The notes under the pieces: model-generated | The model's database searches: none | Seen by the model: only the letters and a program-made list of their open reading frames with translations | What the model was told of the DNA's origin: nothing | Shown: piece after piece, positions 1 through 6,452 of the stretch | How the letters are laid out: each line of letters begins with the position of its first letter | Position numbering within the stretch: position 1 is the stretch's first letter | Origin: Acidobacteriota bacterium | GTDB taxonomy: Bacteria; Acidobacteriota; UBA6911; RPQK01; JADFOI01 | Direction of reading: 5' to 3' | Assembly (NCBI GenBank): GCA_027295745.1 | Contig: JAPUKI010000181.1 | Coordinates: 1 to 12,547 of the forward strand | DNA: 12,547 bases | Program-made: the position numbers and the translations under genes

Positions 1-686
1 CCGATGAGATTGTTCTCTCCACGCCCATGCTCCCGTTCCTTGAATTTGGTGCTGGCGAACACCACGTCGGTGTCAGGAAAACGCTTGATCCAGTCTCCCC
101 AGGTTTCCACAATGAGAGGAATCCGATCCATTCGAGAGGGATGCAATCGCCCTTCAAGTGTTCTACCAGTAAAGGGAGACCACACGGTTTGAGTTTGATA
201 ATCATAAACCGTGAAAGTTCCCCGGGCGATGCCATGAATCTGAAAACTGAGCGACTTCTCCTCAAATCCGTCCACAACAGGACGAAAGGATGAGGCTCCA
301 CTGCAAATCTCACAGAAAGCTAACATGACCGGTGAATCTTGAATCGTGTCATTGACCACATGGTAGGCAACCAGGATCCATAGGGGATAAGCTCTGGCTT
401 GTCCATTGACGGCCAGGCCCGCAATTAAATCTTCTGCCTTCATATGAGAAGCCATGGCTGCAGGTACAACTCCAGGATTGTTCAGCGGAAGAAAAATAAA
501 CCTTCGTGAGGGAGCCAGGGCAAGGGATCCACCTCTGGGTGGGAATTGAACTTCCTGGTCCTGTGCCGAGACCTGAGTGTCTGGCCTGGACGTCGGGGAA
601 GGCCAATAGACCCCCACCATGAGCCCTCCGGCAAAAAGTGTCAGAACCAGGAAGAATTTCCAAAGCAGGGACTGATTGTCAGACAT
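1..686 (-). CDS. DUF3179 domain protein, membrane anchored (partial, C-terminus beyond window)
   Basis: The frame stays open from the ATG at 684-686 to the left edge, giving 228 codons without a stop. GGAGGA lies six bases upstream and decides this start over in-frame ATGs at 690-692 and 708-710. An N-terminal hydrophobic helix (about residues 6-27, LLWKFFLVLTLFAGG...) looks like a membrane anchor or uncleaved signal. The body matches the DUF3179 pattern: VNGQARAYPLWIL, then a YHVVND block, PVMLAFCEICSGASSF with a CxxC pair, and a segment ending in LWSPFTGRTLEG-like spacing (here VWSPFTGRTLEG). The function of DUF3179 is unknown; the family is usually exported. The CxxC might bind a metal or form a disulfide, which is inference. 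The gene is divergent from the small membrane protein at 794. Family assignment is confident, role unknown. Confidence 0.85.
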   Translation of the reverse strand, partial: MSDNQSLLWKFFLVLTLFAGGLMVGVYWPSPTSRPDTQVSAQDQEVQFPPRGGSLALAPSRRFIFLPLNNPGVVPAAMASHMKAEDLIAGLAVNGQARAYPLWILVAYHVVNDTIQDSPVMLAFCEICSGASSFRPVVDGFEEKSLSFQIHGIARGTFTVYDYQTQTVWSPFTGRTLEGRLHPSRMDRIPLIVETWGDWIKRFPDTDVVFASTKFKEREHGRGENNLI

Positions 687-793
687 TTCCATTCCTCCAT
701 CCGTGACCATAGATAGTAATTCAGCTCATCGAAAATCACAATTTCCAGGCTCATCCATGCTAGGATCTTTCTGTGGAGCTGGGGAAAGCAACA

Positions 794-1129
794 ATGGAAA
801 AAGCTGAAGCGAAACACTCGAGACTGGGCATAGCGTCATTTATCATCTCAATCATTGGTTGGATTGAGTCGTTCATGCTGTTGGCAGTGGCTGGCTACTA
901 CGAAGCGACGAGGCCCGGAGGAATGGATGAAACATCATTCACTTCCATAATCATAGGGCTGTTTCTTTTCCTCACAATCTTTATCCTCCTGGTTGGCACA
1001 GGTCTGGGAATTGCCGGTCTTTTCCAGAAAGATCAGAAAAGGATCTTTCCCATACTGGGCACTGTTCTGAACAGCTCCCTGATTGTGACCCTTATTAGCG
1101 TCATCCTGGTAGGACTGTCCGCCTCCTAA
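794..1129 (+). CDS. Small three-helix membrane protein, DUF4190-like
   Basis: This 111-residue ORF starts at ATG 794, preceded by GGGGAAAG with five bases of spacing. An in-frame GTG at 773 has no comparable site. There are three hydrophobic segments: roughly residues 11-35 (LGIASFIISIIGW...), 52-80 (IIIGLFLFLTIFILLVG, then GLGIAGLFQK) and 87-110 (FPILGTVLNSSLIVTLISV). The pattern of a KHSRLGIASF start, a basic QKDQKR loop and a final FPILGTVLN helix resembles the small DUF4190-type membrane proteins found beside many unrelated genes. No catalytic motif is visible and no function can be assigned. It is divergent from the DUF3179 gene and separated by 295 bases from the dehydrogenase operon, so it is probably transcribed alone. 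Confidence 0.65.
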   Translation: MEKAEAKHSRLGIASFIISIIGWIESFMLLAVAGYYEATRPGGMDETSFTSIIIGLFLFLTIFILLVGTGLGIAGLFQKDQKRIFPILGTVLNSSLIVTLISVILVGLSAS

Positions 1130-1183
1130 GCACAGACCAAGCATAATCGGGCAACTTGCATATTCTATTAAGTTACAGCTTAC

Positions 1184-1202
1184 GTAGTTGATCGTAAACT
1201 AC
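1184..1202. promoter_or_regulatory. 6-bp inverted repeat followed by a short T run (weak terminator or operator)
   Basis: GTAGTT (1184-1189) and AACTAC (1197-1202) can pair across a seven-base loop and are followed by TTTT. The site lies 55 bases after the stop of the small membrane protein. It could be a weak terminator for that gene. The stem is short and AT-rich, so this is tentative. Confidence 0.25.
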
Positions 1203-1212
1203 TTTTGAATCA

Positions 1213-1238
1213 GCATAAATAATAAGAAACATTTATGC
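1213..1238. promoter_or_regulatory. 8-bp perfect dyad GCATAAAT / ATTTATGC
   Basis: GCATAAAT (1213-1220) and ATTTATGC (1231-1238) form a perfect inverted repeat with a ten-base centre, in an AT-rich stretch between two plus-strand genes. It could be a regulator binding site or a hairpin. There is no T run after it, so it is not an intrinsic terminator. The rest of the 1130-1424 gap shows only this dyad, the 1184 dyad, the 1339 palindrome and a candidate promoter. Confidence 0.3.
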
Positions 1239-1338
1239 AGTTTGGGGACCAAAAGGGAATTTGCAGTTCTCAAATGGTGAGTCTGACGGAAACACGCTTC
1301 CCCACCCGGAATTGAACTCGAGCAGGATTTTTGGCTGT

Positions 1339-1376
1339 CAATGGCCATTGCCTTTTGCCCTCTCACGGTTTAGCAT
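1339..1376 (+). promoter_or_regulatory. Candidate promoter of the dehydrogenase operon with a 12-bp palindrome
   Basis: CAATGGCCATTG at 1339-1350 is a perfect palindrome. It overlaps a possible -35 box, TTGCCT (1348-1353), which sits 17 bases before TAGCAT (1371-1376) as a possible -10. Each box matches the sigma-70 consensus at only four of six positions. The predicted transcript start would leave a leader of about 40 bases before the GTG at 1425. The palindrome over the -35 region would suit an operator. This is a sequence-only guess. Confidence 0.25.
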
Positions 1377-1424
1377 GGAGCGCACTAATAAAGTTTACTC
1401 CAGAGGCTTGAAAGGAGGAGGAAA

Positions 1425-2945
1425 GTGGCTGTAAAAGAGTACGATCTCATTGTAGTTGGCGCGGGCACGGCAGGAATCATCGCGGCAGCACGCATCGCAG
1501 AAGCAGGAATCAACCCCACAACAGGTGACAAGCTGAGGATCGGCTTGATCGACGCGGGAGCTCAGCTGTTCGAAGGGGAGAGAAGGGCCGGCTATGGGCA
1601 TCCCAATCGGCGGCGACTGATGCCGCAGATTAGCTGGGAGGAGTTTGAGATGATCGACAGCTTCTCCTGGGGTTTCGGACCGAAGATGGTGGGAGGCAGT
1701 TCGGTCTGGTGGGGGGGGCATGCGGTTTTGCCGGTCGACCTGGATTACGAGAACTGGTCTTCTGAAATGGGAATTGACTGGACCAGGGAGAACATGAAGG
1801 AAGCCGTGGATGATGTGGTGGAGATGTACCATTTTCACGCGGCTCCGGAAGAAGCCTGGTCCAAGGGTGACAAATTGTTTAGAAGTGCCGCCATCGATAT
1901 GGGCTACGACGCCAAGGGAATGCCTTCTCCGCGCAAGAATTGTATTTTCTGCGGCTTTATCGGGAGCGGACATGGCTGCAAATATGACGCCAAAGGAACT
2001 TCCCTGTGGTACCTCCCCATTGCCGAGGCCAATGGAGTTGAGCTGATCGACAAGGCCGAAGTCGAGCAAGTGATCATTGAAAAAAGAGGAGCAGGCGGCT
2101 TTGTGAAGGGTGTGTACTACAGGAAGGATGGTCAAATCCAGGAAGCCCGGGCTGAGAAAATCGTGATGTCCTGCGGGTATGCGGGTACGCCTGTGGTCCT
2201 GGCGAAATCGGGATATGGCCCCAGAGACGAGCTGGGGAGCCAGTTGATCGTGGAAAATAACAACGTGGGCCGCAATCTGGATGGAGATACCACCTATCGG
2301 ATAGGCGTGGTGTTTGATGAAGCCATTAAAGAGGCGGGGCGTGGAACGACCGGCAGCATGTACTTTCTGGATGAGGATCCGGATTATCAGGACGGCAGCG
2401 GCGTTTTGAAGATTTGGAGTACCGATCTCGATAAGATCACCTATCCTCACACGGCCGCTTTAAGCGAGTTTGCTCCAGCTTTCGGACACGCCCACATGGA
2501 CTTTATGAGAACCGCTATAAGCCGCCTGGGAACGATTGGAGTCTCTGTCAATCGTCCTCCCACCCACATTAAGGGAAGGCTCAATCTGCAGACGGGAGCC
2601 CGGACTTATCCTGGTGATCCTTATATAGACAGGCGCATGAACGAAGCGAGGGAAATTGCTCTGGAGTTAGCCAAGAGAATCGGGAGTCAAGAGATTTCGC
2701 CGCGATTTCCTGCCACCTTCAGGGGAAGAGGGGGAGGACATACCAATGGAACCTGCCGAGCCGGCAGCGACAGAAGGAACTCTGTTATTAACCAGAACTT
2801 CGAATCGCATGAGGTGGAGGGACTCTTTGTGGTGGATGCCGGCTCTTATCCGAGGGCCGGCATTTACTCAGGCTTTTATGCGGCCCTCATGGGCGCTTTT
2901 GGGGCCAGGCGAATCGTAGCCAATAACTTCTCTCGGGGGGCATGA
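1425..2945 (+). CDS. GMC-family flavoprotein dehydrogenase, large subunit
   Basis: This 506-residue protein starts at GTG 1425 behind AAAGGAGGAGG. The FAD-binding Rossmann motif GAGTAG is at residues 12-17. GGSSVWWGG follows near residue 90, and the GMC C-terminal block contains HTNGTCRAG (His439, the usual active-site histidine) and a GLFVVDAGSYP segment near 465-475. Three cysteines, 173, 176 and 185 (C-x2-C-x8-C before GCKYDAKGTS), lie where three-component gluconate, fructose and glucose dehydrogenases carry iron-sulfur ligands. It has no signal peptide. It is followed by a Tat-tagged small subunit and a diheme cytochrome c, so it is probably exported folded with the small subunit and works in the periplasm or on the membrane. 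The substrate is unknown, an alcohol or sugar/sugar acid by family. The second GMC catalytic His/Asn is not evident: Y/S occur where it would align. Confidence 0.88.
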   Translation: MAVKEYDLIVVGAGTAGIIAAARIAEAGINPTTGDKLRIGLIDAGAQLFEGERRAGYGHPNRRRLMPQISWEEFEMIDSFSWGFGPKMVGGSSVWWGGHAVLPVDLDYENWSSEMGIDWTRENMKEAVDDVVEMYHFHAAPEEAWSKGDKLFRSAAIDMGYDAKGMPSPRKNCIFCGFIGSGHGCKYDAKGTSLWYLPIAEANGVELIDKAEVEQVIIEKRGAGGFVKGVYYRKDGQIQEARAEKIVMSCGYAGTPVVLAKSGYGPRDELGSQLIVENNNVGRNLDGDTTYRIGVVFDEAIKEAGRGTTGSMYFLDEDPDYQDGSGVLKIWSTDLDKITYPHTAALSEFAPAFGHAHMDFMRTAISRLGTIGVSVNRPPTHIKGRLNLQTGARTYPGDPYIDRRMNEAREIALELAKRIGSQEISPRFPATFRGRGGGHTNGTCRAGSDRRNSVINQNFESHEVEGLFVVDAGSYPRAGIYSGFYAALMGAFGARRIVANNFSRGA

Positions 2946-3028
2946 TGGATCCTCAACGTCAGGAAGACGAGAGTGTCATGAACCTGTTTGAACATTCATT
3001 CAATATGGAAATGAGGAGAGCCCTATGA
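2945..3028 (+). CDS. Possible 27-codon coupling ORF between GMC and small subunit
   Basis: An ATG at 2945-2947 shares its A with the TGA stop of the GMC gene (TGATG). The frame ends at TGA 3026-3028, overlapping the ATG of the next gene (ATGA at 3025-3028). The ORF therefore fills the spacer exactly. A G run (2935-2940) lies four bases upstream and could act as ribosome binding site. The peptide begins MDPQRQEDESVMNLF, is charged, and has no recognisable domain. It could be a small protein, a translational-coupling device, or chance. The downstream gene also has its own AGGAG site inside this ORF. Confidence 0.3.
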   Translation: MDPQRQEDESVMNLFEHSFNMEMRRAL

Positions 3029-3738
3029 AATTTCACCTGCTATCACGCCGATGGTTTCTCAAGAAAACAAGTGTTGGAACCCTTTCCTTGGGTGGAATGA
3101 TGTCCCAGCTGCTGGGATCTCAAGGCTCCACTGTCAGTGATGTGCCCACCGCTGATCGAGAGGATTTTGTAGCAGCCCTCGCGGATACGCTGATTCCCAC
3201 CGCTGAGGGATACCCGGGCTATAGACGGCTAGAACGCTATGGGATCACAACAGAGGTTCTGGCAGGACTGCAGGGCTTGGAGCAGCAGGAGTTCAACGTT
3301 TTTAATGCAGCCAGCAGGGAGTTCTTTTCGGGGAAATCGTTTCTAGACCTGGGTGAAGCAGAGCGGACTGAATTTCTGCAGTGGGTTGCCGGCAGCCTTC
3401 CGACTGGCTCCTTTGCGCCAGTCGATTCCGCCATCGCCCCCGAGCGTCTGGTCGAAGTGCTTGGAGATGAGGACCTGGAAACAGTCCAAAAGGTCTTTCG
3501 TCTGGTGCGCCTGCGAGTCTTCACCGTCTTTTATCAAAACTTTCCAGAGCATAAGGTTCCGCGCGATGGGAGGAAGATTCCCGTGCTGGCGGCTGGGGAT
3601 CAGCACCAGATCATCAACCCCAACACCTCTGAGCTGGTAACGGGTTGGGACGTGGCCAACTTTCCAGGGCCTCTCAGTTGGGCCGAAGAAGAGGAGCGTC
3701 GTGCCAAATGGATGAAAATCCACTGGCATTCTGACTAG
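3025..3738 (+). CDS. Gluconate 2-dehydrogenase subunit 3 family protein with Tat signal
   Basis: This is the small subunit of the GMC dehydrogenase, 237 residues. The ATG at 3025 follows AGGAG with six bases of spacing. The N-terminus carries an exact twin-arginine consensus, SRRWFLK (residues 7-13), followed by a hydrophobic stretch with LSLGG. The mature part has the family hallmark FVAALADTLIPTAEG near residues 47-60 and a C-terminal region ending in GPLSWAEEEERR. In known three-component dehydrogenases this subunit carries the only Tat signal and takes the folded FAD subunit out with it as a passenger. The GMC protein here has no signal, so the same division of labour fits. The gene overlaps the possible coupling ORF by four bases and precedes the cytochrome gene by five bases. 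Confidence 0.85.
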   Translation: MKFHLLSRRWFLKKTSVGTLSLGGMMSQLLGSQGSTVSDVPTADREDFVAALADTLIPTAEGYPGYRRLERYGITTEVLAGLQGLEQQEFNVFNAASREFFSGKSFLDLGEAERTEFLQWVAGSLPTGSFAPVDSAIAPERLVEVLGDEDLETVQKVFRLVRLRVFTVFYQNFPEHKVPRDGRKIPVLAAGDQHQIINPNTSELVTGWDVANFPGPLSWAEEEERRAKWMKIHWHSD

Positions 3739-3743
3739 GCCAA

Positions 3744-4556
3744 GTGCCAAGCGGGATGAGAAGGCTCACGTGGAAACGGCTTTTGCTGGCAGTGGGGGTG
3801 ATCTTTCTCTGGAATCCCCTTGCTGTTCCGGCTGGATACCTGGCCGGGCAGGGGATCAACTGGGGACAGGTCCTGCCCGCTGGGGATGGAAAAGGCTACG
3901 TGGAGACACTCTGTACCACCTGTCACAGCTTGGGAAAAGCCTTGCTGACCAGACGAACAGAGGATGAATGGCTGGCTGTGATTGGGAAGATGGTGGGGGA
4001 GATGGGAGCGCAGCTCTCGGAGTGGGAGATCGAGAAGATTGTCAGTTACCTGGGTGAGCATTGGAGCCCACCACAAACGGGTGACCTGGCCAGCCAGCTA
4101 CAGGCCCTCGATGAGGGAGACGGGGGAGAAGTGGACTGGGCAATGCTGCTTCCCAAAGACGATGCAAAGGCTTTTGTTGTGCTCTACTGCACCAGTTGCC
4201 ATGGATTGGAGATCATCGTACGGAGCAGGAAGAGTCAGGATGCCTGGTACACCACCGTCACCTGGATGATTGACGAATTCAGCGCTCCGATTCCGGAGCG
4301 GGATATCGATCCCATTGTGGATTATCTGTCGCTTCATGCGGGCGAGAATAATCCCATAACAGAGGTCCCCATGGACCTCAATCTTGTCCCTTCCCACGCT
4401 TTTCCAAGATTGGGATTCCTCACGGAAAGGGACATTGATCGGCTCCTTTCCCAGAGATCCCAGAGGAAGTTCCAGTCGATGGAGGAGCTCCGGCAAGAGC
4501 TTAACCTGGACGAAGAAACCATCCGCTTGAGCAGAATCTACCTGCAAGTGCGGTAG
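3744..4556 (+). CDS. Diheme cytochrome c, electron acceptor subunit of the dehydrogenase
   Basis: The ORF has 270 residues from GTG 3744; an in-frame ATG at 3756 gives a cleaner signal peptide (MRRLTWKRLLLAVGVIFLW) and is an equally plausible start. Neither has a strong ribosome site, so coupling to the upstream stop is likely. Two heme-binding motifs are present: CTTCH (Cys57, Cys60, His61) and CTSCH (Cys149, Cys152, His153). Each lies in a repeat of the same about 65-residue domain, LP-x2-D-x-K-x(3)V...CxSCH...R..., then a W-x(5)-M helix and I-x2-Y-L, so the protein arose by internal duplication. The C-terminal about 45 residues (ERDIDRLLSQRSQRKFQSME onward) resemble a ComEA-like helix-hairpin-helix segment. 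It is exported to the periplasm and probably takes electrons from the GMC/small-subunit complex. Confidence 0.85.
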   Translation: MPSGMRRLTWKRLLLAVGVIFLWNPLAVPAGYLAGQGINWGQVLPAGDGKGYVETLCTTCHSLGKALLTRRTEDEWLAVIGKMVGEMGAQLSEWEIEKIVSYLGEHWSPPQTGDLASQLQALDEGDGGEVDWAMLLPKDDAKAFVVLYCTSCHGLEIIVRSRKSQDAWYTTVTWMIDEFSAPIPERDIDPIVDYLSLHAGENNPITEVPMDLNLVPSHAFPRLGFLTERDIDRLLSQRSQRKFQSMEELRQELNLDEETIRLSRIYLQVR

Positions 4557-4644
4557 CCGGAGAATTCCAGGAGAGCACTTTTAGGGGCACAGGAATTTTC
4601 TCTTCTTACTGATGCACTGAGCTGCTCCAAGGCACGGTGCACTC

Positions 4645-4667
4645 GAGCCCCAAAGGGGCGCCAGGAA
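4645..4667 (+). repeat. Truncated copy of the hairpin repeat (copy D)
   Basis: GAGCCCC-AAA-GGGGC followed by GCCAGGAA matches the first hairpin and linker of the full repeat copies, using their GGCGCCAGGAA form. It then stops where the others continue with ATAGCC and the second hairpin. The 24-bp tandem repeat begins three bases later, so this copy appears interrupted. Confidence 0.6.
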
Positions 4668-4669
4668 CT

Positions 4670-4717
4670 TTAGACCGATACATAGCTTACACATTAGACC
4701 GGTACATAGCTTACACT
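4670..4717. repeat. Tandem 24-bp direct repeat, two copies (possible IS-end remnant)
   Basis: Two adjacent 24-bp units begin TTAGACCG and contain TACATAGCTTACAC. They are at 4670-4693 and 4694-4717 and match at 22 of 24 positions. Tandem or multiple short repeats close to the ends are a feature of IS21-type elements, and the reverse complement reads TGTAAGC..., with a TG terminus. No transposase is present, so a solo IS remnant is only an inference. With two units and no spacers it is not a CRISPR. Confidence 0.6.
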
Positions 4718-4778
4718 TTTCCTCCTCGAAGCCATCGTTGCCTCAACTTGGCCAGTTGTGTCTATTTCCGAAACCTCA

Positions 4779-4827
4779 GGAGCCCCAACGGGGCGACATG
4801 AAATAGCCCAGGGCGCGAGCCCTGGGT
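4779..4827 (+). repeat. Hairpin repeat copy A
   Basis: Copy A contains GCCCC-AAC-GGGGC (4782-4794), a linker ending in GAAATAG, and a second hairpin with an eight-pair stem, CCCAGGGC (4807-4814) against GCCCTGGG (4819-4826), closing on a GCGA loop. Copies B and C below repeat the same order on the other strand. Confidence 0.75.
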
Positions 4828-4847
4828 AGACGGAGAACGAAGATAGC

Positions 4848-4904
4848 AGCCCTGTAAGGGCGGAACAGAGAGAAGAGATTTCGGAGTGCCGCCCTTACAG
4901 GGCT
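4848..4904. repeat. 16-bp perfect inverted repeat, each arm itself a hairpin
   Basis: AGCCCTGTAAGGGCGG (4848-4863) and its exact reverse complement (4889-4904) are separated by 25 bases. Each arm is also a small hairpin, GCCCT-GTA-AGGGC, so the locus can form one long stem or two short ones. It lies between hairpin repeat copies A and B. Confidence 0.75.
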
Positions 4905-4926
4905 CTTCGCCCAAACTGCTCGATGA

Positions 4927-5007
4927 CCAGGGGTTTACACCCCTGGCTATTTCCTGGCGCCCCTTCGGGGCTCCGGAGTTCTCTTGGCACAAGTGCCTCC
5001 CACCTTC
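4927..5007 (-). repeat. Hairpin repeat copy B
   Basis: Read on the minus strand, copy B has GCCCC-GAA-GGGGC, the linker ending in GAAATAG, and an eight-pair hairpin CCAGGGGT / ACCCCTGG closing on GTAA (4927-4946). The part at 4945-5007 matches 5096-5158 with only three differences in 63 bases. It includes a terminal GGCAC-AA-GTGCC hairpin at 4986-4997. Confidence 0.75.
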
Positions 5008-5080
5008 CGGTCCTTGGGGTTGGGAGAGTGTGGGAGCGGCCTCAGGCCGCGAAGAGATGTCGAAAATCATTTGAGCAACA

Positions 5081-5158
5081 CGCCCTTGCGCCCTGGGCTA
5101 TTTCCTGGCGCCCCTTCGGGGCTCCGGATGTCCCTTGGCACAAGTGCCTCCCACCTTC
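5081..5158 (-). repeat. Hairpin repeat copy C
   Basis: Copy C is a direct repeat of copy B at an offset of 151 bases. The first hairpin, the linker and the GGCACAAGTGCC palindrome (5137-5148) are conserved. In the second hairpin the 5' arm CCCAGGGC and a GCAA loop remain, but the 3' arm is degraded, so the eight-pair stem can no longer form. It ends ten bases from the porin stop codon. Confidence 0.7.
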
Positions 5159-5168
5159 TGTGTGCTAG

Positions 5169-6392
5169 CTAGAATCTGTAGAAAAAAGTCACTCTGGGGA
5201 TGAGATCGCTCTTCGGTCGGGTGCCGTCCTGTAATTTATCGTAGCGAACCACCTCAACATTGGGCAGCAGGCTAAACCGCTCATGAACTTTCAGATCGAC
5301 GCCGGTCAGAAAGAAGTTGGATTTAGCACCGGGATGAAAGGGAATGTAGGAGATCCCGGCTCCATCCGGATTGGGATCAAACATTCGGTCATAGCGCCAG
5401 AAGAGGGAGGTCGCTGGGGACAGTTTGGCCACACCAAAGAGGGAGAGAGCATCCAATTGCAAGTCCGGGGTCCCGCTGCGGGTCTGATGTACATACTGAA
5501 ATCCCAAACGACCCCACTGTGCCTGGTAAGCCAGGAAGCTTTGAAAGGTCCGCCGGTTAGTATTGAGAGGGCGACTCTCATAGTCGCTGTAAAGCTCCAG
5601 AATCACTGAGTCACTGGGGTACAAGCCCAAGGAGAGCAAAACCTTCTTTCCCTGATCCGATTCACCTCGCGTACCCGAGCCGTTGCTGACCATAAAGTGG
5701 TAGCGCAGCTGCTCTCCAGAATCCAGACTGCCCCTGAGAGCCAGACCCATGTCCGCGGAAGTAGCCATCTTTTGCAAATCCAGCAGGCTTTTTTCCACCC
5801 AACGGTAGCCCCAAAACTCGTCCACCAAATTCAGGGTGGGGGTAGGGGACAATCCAAGGTGGGCCTGATGGCGGTTGGAAAGCTTCCAGCGCAGGTAGGC
5901 ATTCTTGACAAACGGATCCAATCGAGTCGTTGAAGTGAAGTCACCCGGCGACCTCATCTCAAGTCGTAAACGAGCATCGAATGCATCACTCAACGATTTA
6001 TCGAAGGTCAGATAAATGCGGCGGAACCGGAATCCATTGCGGTCCTCCAGATCGCTGTCATGGTTGGCTGCCATCCAGTAGTAGTCTCCAAATGCATAGC
6101 CGCTGATGTCTACCGGTGGGTCTGCGGAACTGTCTTGAGCCAACAGCTGGACGGGAGCCCCTGCAGCCTGAGAGGGTTCGCTTCCCGACGCGTCTTCTCT
6201 TCCGGAGGTATTCGTCTGCAGCTGCTCTTGGAGTAGCTTGACCGTCTGCTCCAGGATCTGGATCCGTCGTTCCAGATCTTGAACATACTCCGTGGGTTCT
6301 GGTTCCTCCCGGTCCTGGCTCCACAGGAAGACATCTCCTGACAGGATGAAAACAAAACCGAAGCAAATGATGGCGGTCTTTCTGGTATACAC
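5169..6392 (-). CDS. Outer-membrane porin of the phosphate-selective OprO/OprP type
   Basis: This 407-residue protein starts from GTG 6390-6392, which has GGGAGG seven bases upstream. A TTG further up in the frame (6410) overlaps that site and is rejected. There is a signal peptide at residues 1-25 (KTAIICFGFVFILSG core), then a periplasmic coiled coil (VQDLERRIQILEQTVKLLQE, about 36-58), a low-complexity linker, and a beta-barrel from about residue 95. The motifs FRFRRIYLTFDKSLSDAFDA and LRLEMRSPG, with alternating aromatic strands and a final Phe (TFFYRF), are typical of the OprO/OprP porin family. That family often takes up phosphate or other anions; specificity cannot be read here. It lies 60 bases downstream of the DUF5343 gene on the same strand, so co-transcription is possible. 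Confidence 0.85.
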   Translation of the reverse strand: MYTRKTAIICFGFVFILSGDVFLWSQDREEPEPTEYVQDLERRIQILEQTVKLLQEQLQTNTSGREDASGSEPSQAAGAPVQLLAQDSSADPPVDISGYAFGDYYWMAANHDSDLEDRNGFRFRRIYLTFDKSLSDAFDARLRLEMRSPGDFTSTTRLDPFVKNAYLRWKLSNRHQAHLGLSPTPTLNLVDEFWGYRWVEKSLLDLQKMATSADMGLALRGSLDSGEQLRYHFMVSNGSGTRGESDQGKKVLLSLGLYPSDSVILELYSDYESRPLNTNRRTFQSFLAYQAQWGRLGFQYVHQTRSGTPDLQLDALSLFGVAKLSPATSLFWRYDRMFDPNPDGAGISYIPFHPGAKSNFFLTGVDLKVHERFSLLPNVEVVRYDKLQDGTRPKSDLIPRVTFFYRF

Positions 6393-6452
6393 AGTCCTTC
6401 CTCCCGACAATCTAATGGCACTTTGGGTTTCGTGAGGAGTTTAGCGTAATGG

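Larger units (their letters stand above)
4557..5168. other. Repeat-rich intergenic island between convergent genes
   Basis: This 612-base stretch has no credible gene and lies between the ends of the cytochrome gene (plus) and the porin gene (minus). It holds four copies of a hairpin repeat (one truncated, two on the opposite strand to the others), a tandem 24-bp repeat and a 16-bp inverted pair. Open frames of 60-100 codons here are translations of the repeats. No intrinsic terminator with a T run is obvious; the hairpins may end or protect the two converging transcripts. Confidence 0.75.

Noticed and set aside
1295..1345. tRNA-like T-loop on the minus strand (GTTCAATTCC)
   Set aside because: The flanking bases do not form a five-pair T stem and no acceptor or anticodon stem could be built around it.
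1395..2450. 351-codon open frame on the minus strand inside the GMC gene
   Set aside because: It is antisense to a clearly recognised GMC protein, its translation shows no family features, and it has no ribosome site; a by-product of codon use on the other strand.
3343..3750. 135-codon minus-strand frame over the small-subunit gene
   Set aside because: It is antisense to a well-supported Tat-signal subunit, with no recognisable motif or start signal.
4670..4717. CRISPR array
   Set aside because: Only two units, directly adjacent with no spacers, and no cas genes in the window.
4762..5172. Several 60-100 codon frames on both strands in the repeat island
   Set aside because: They translate the hairpin repeats themselves (for example GAPSGLRSSLG-like strings), which give similar spurious proteins wherever the repeat occurs.
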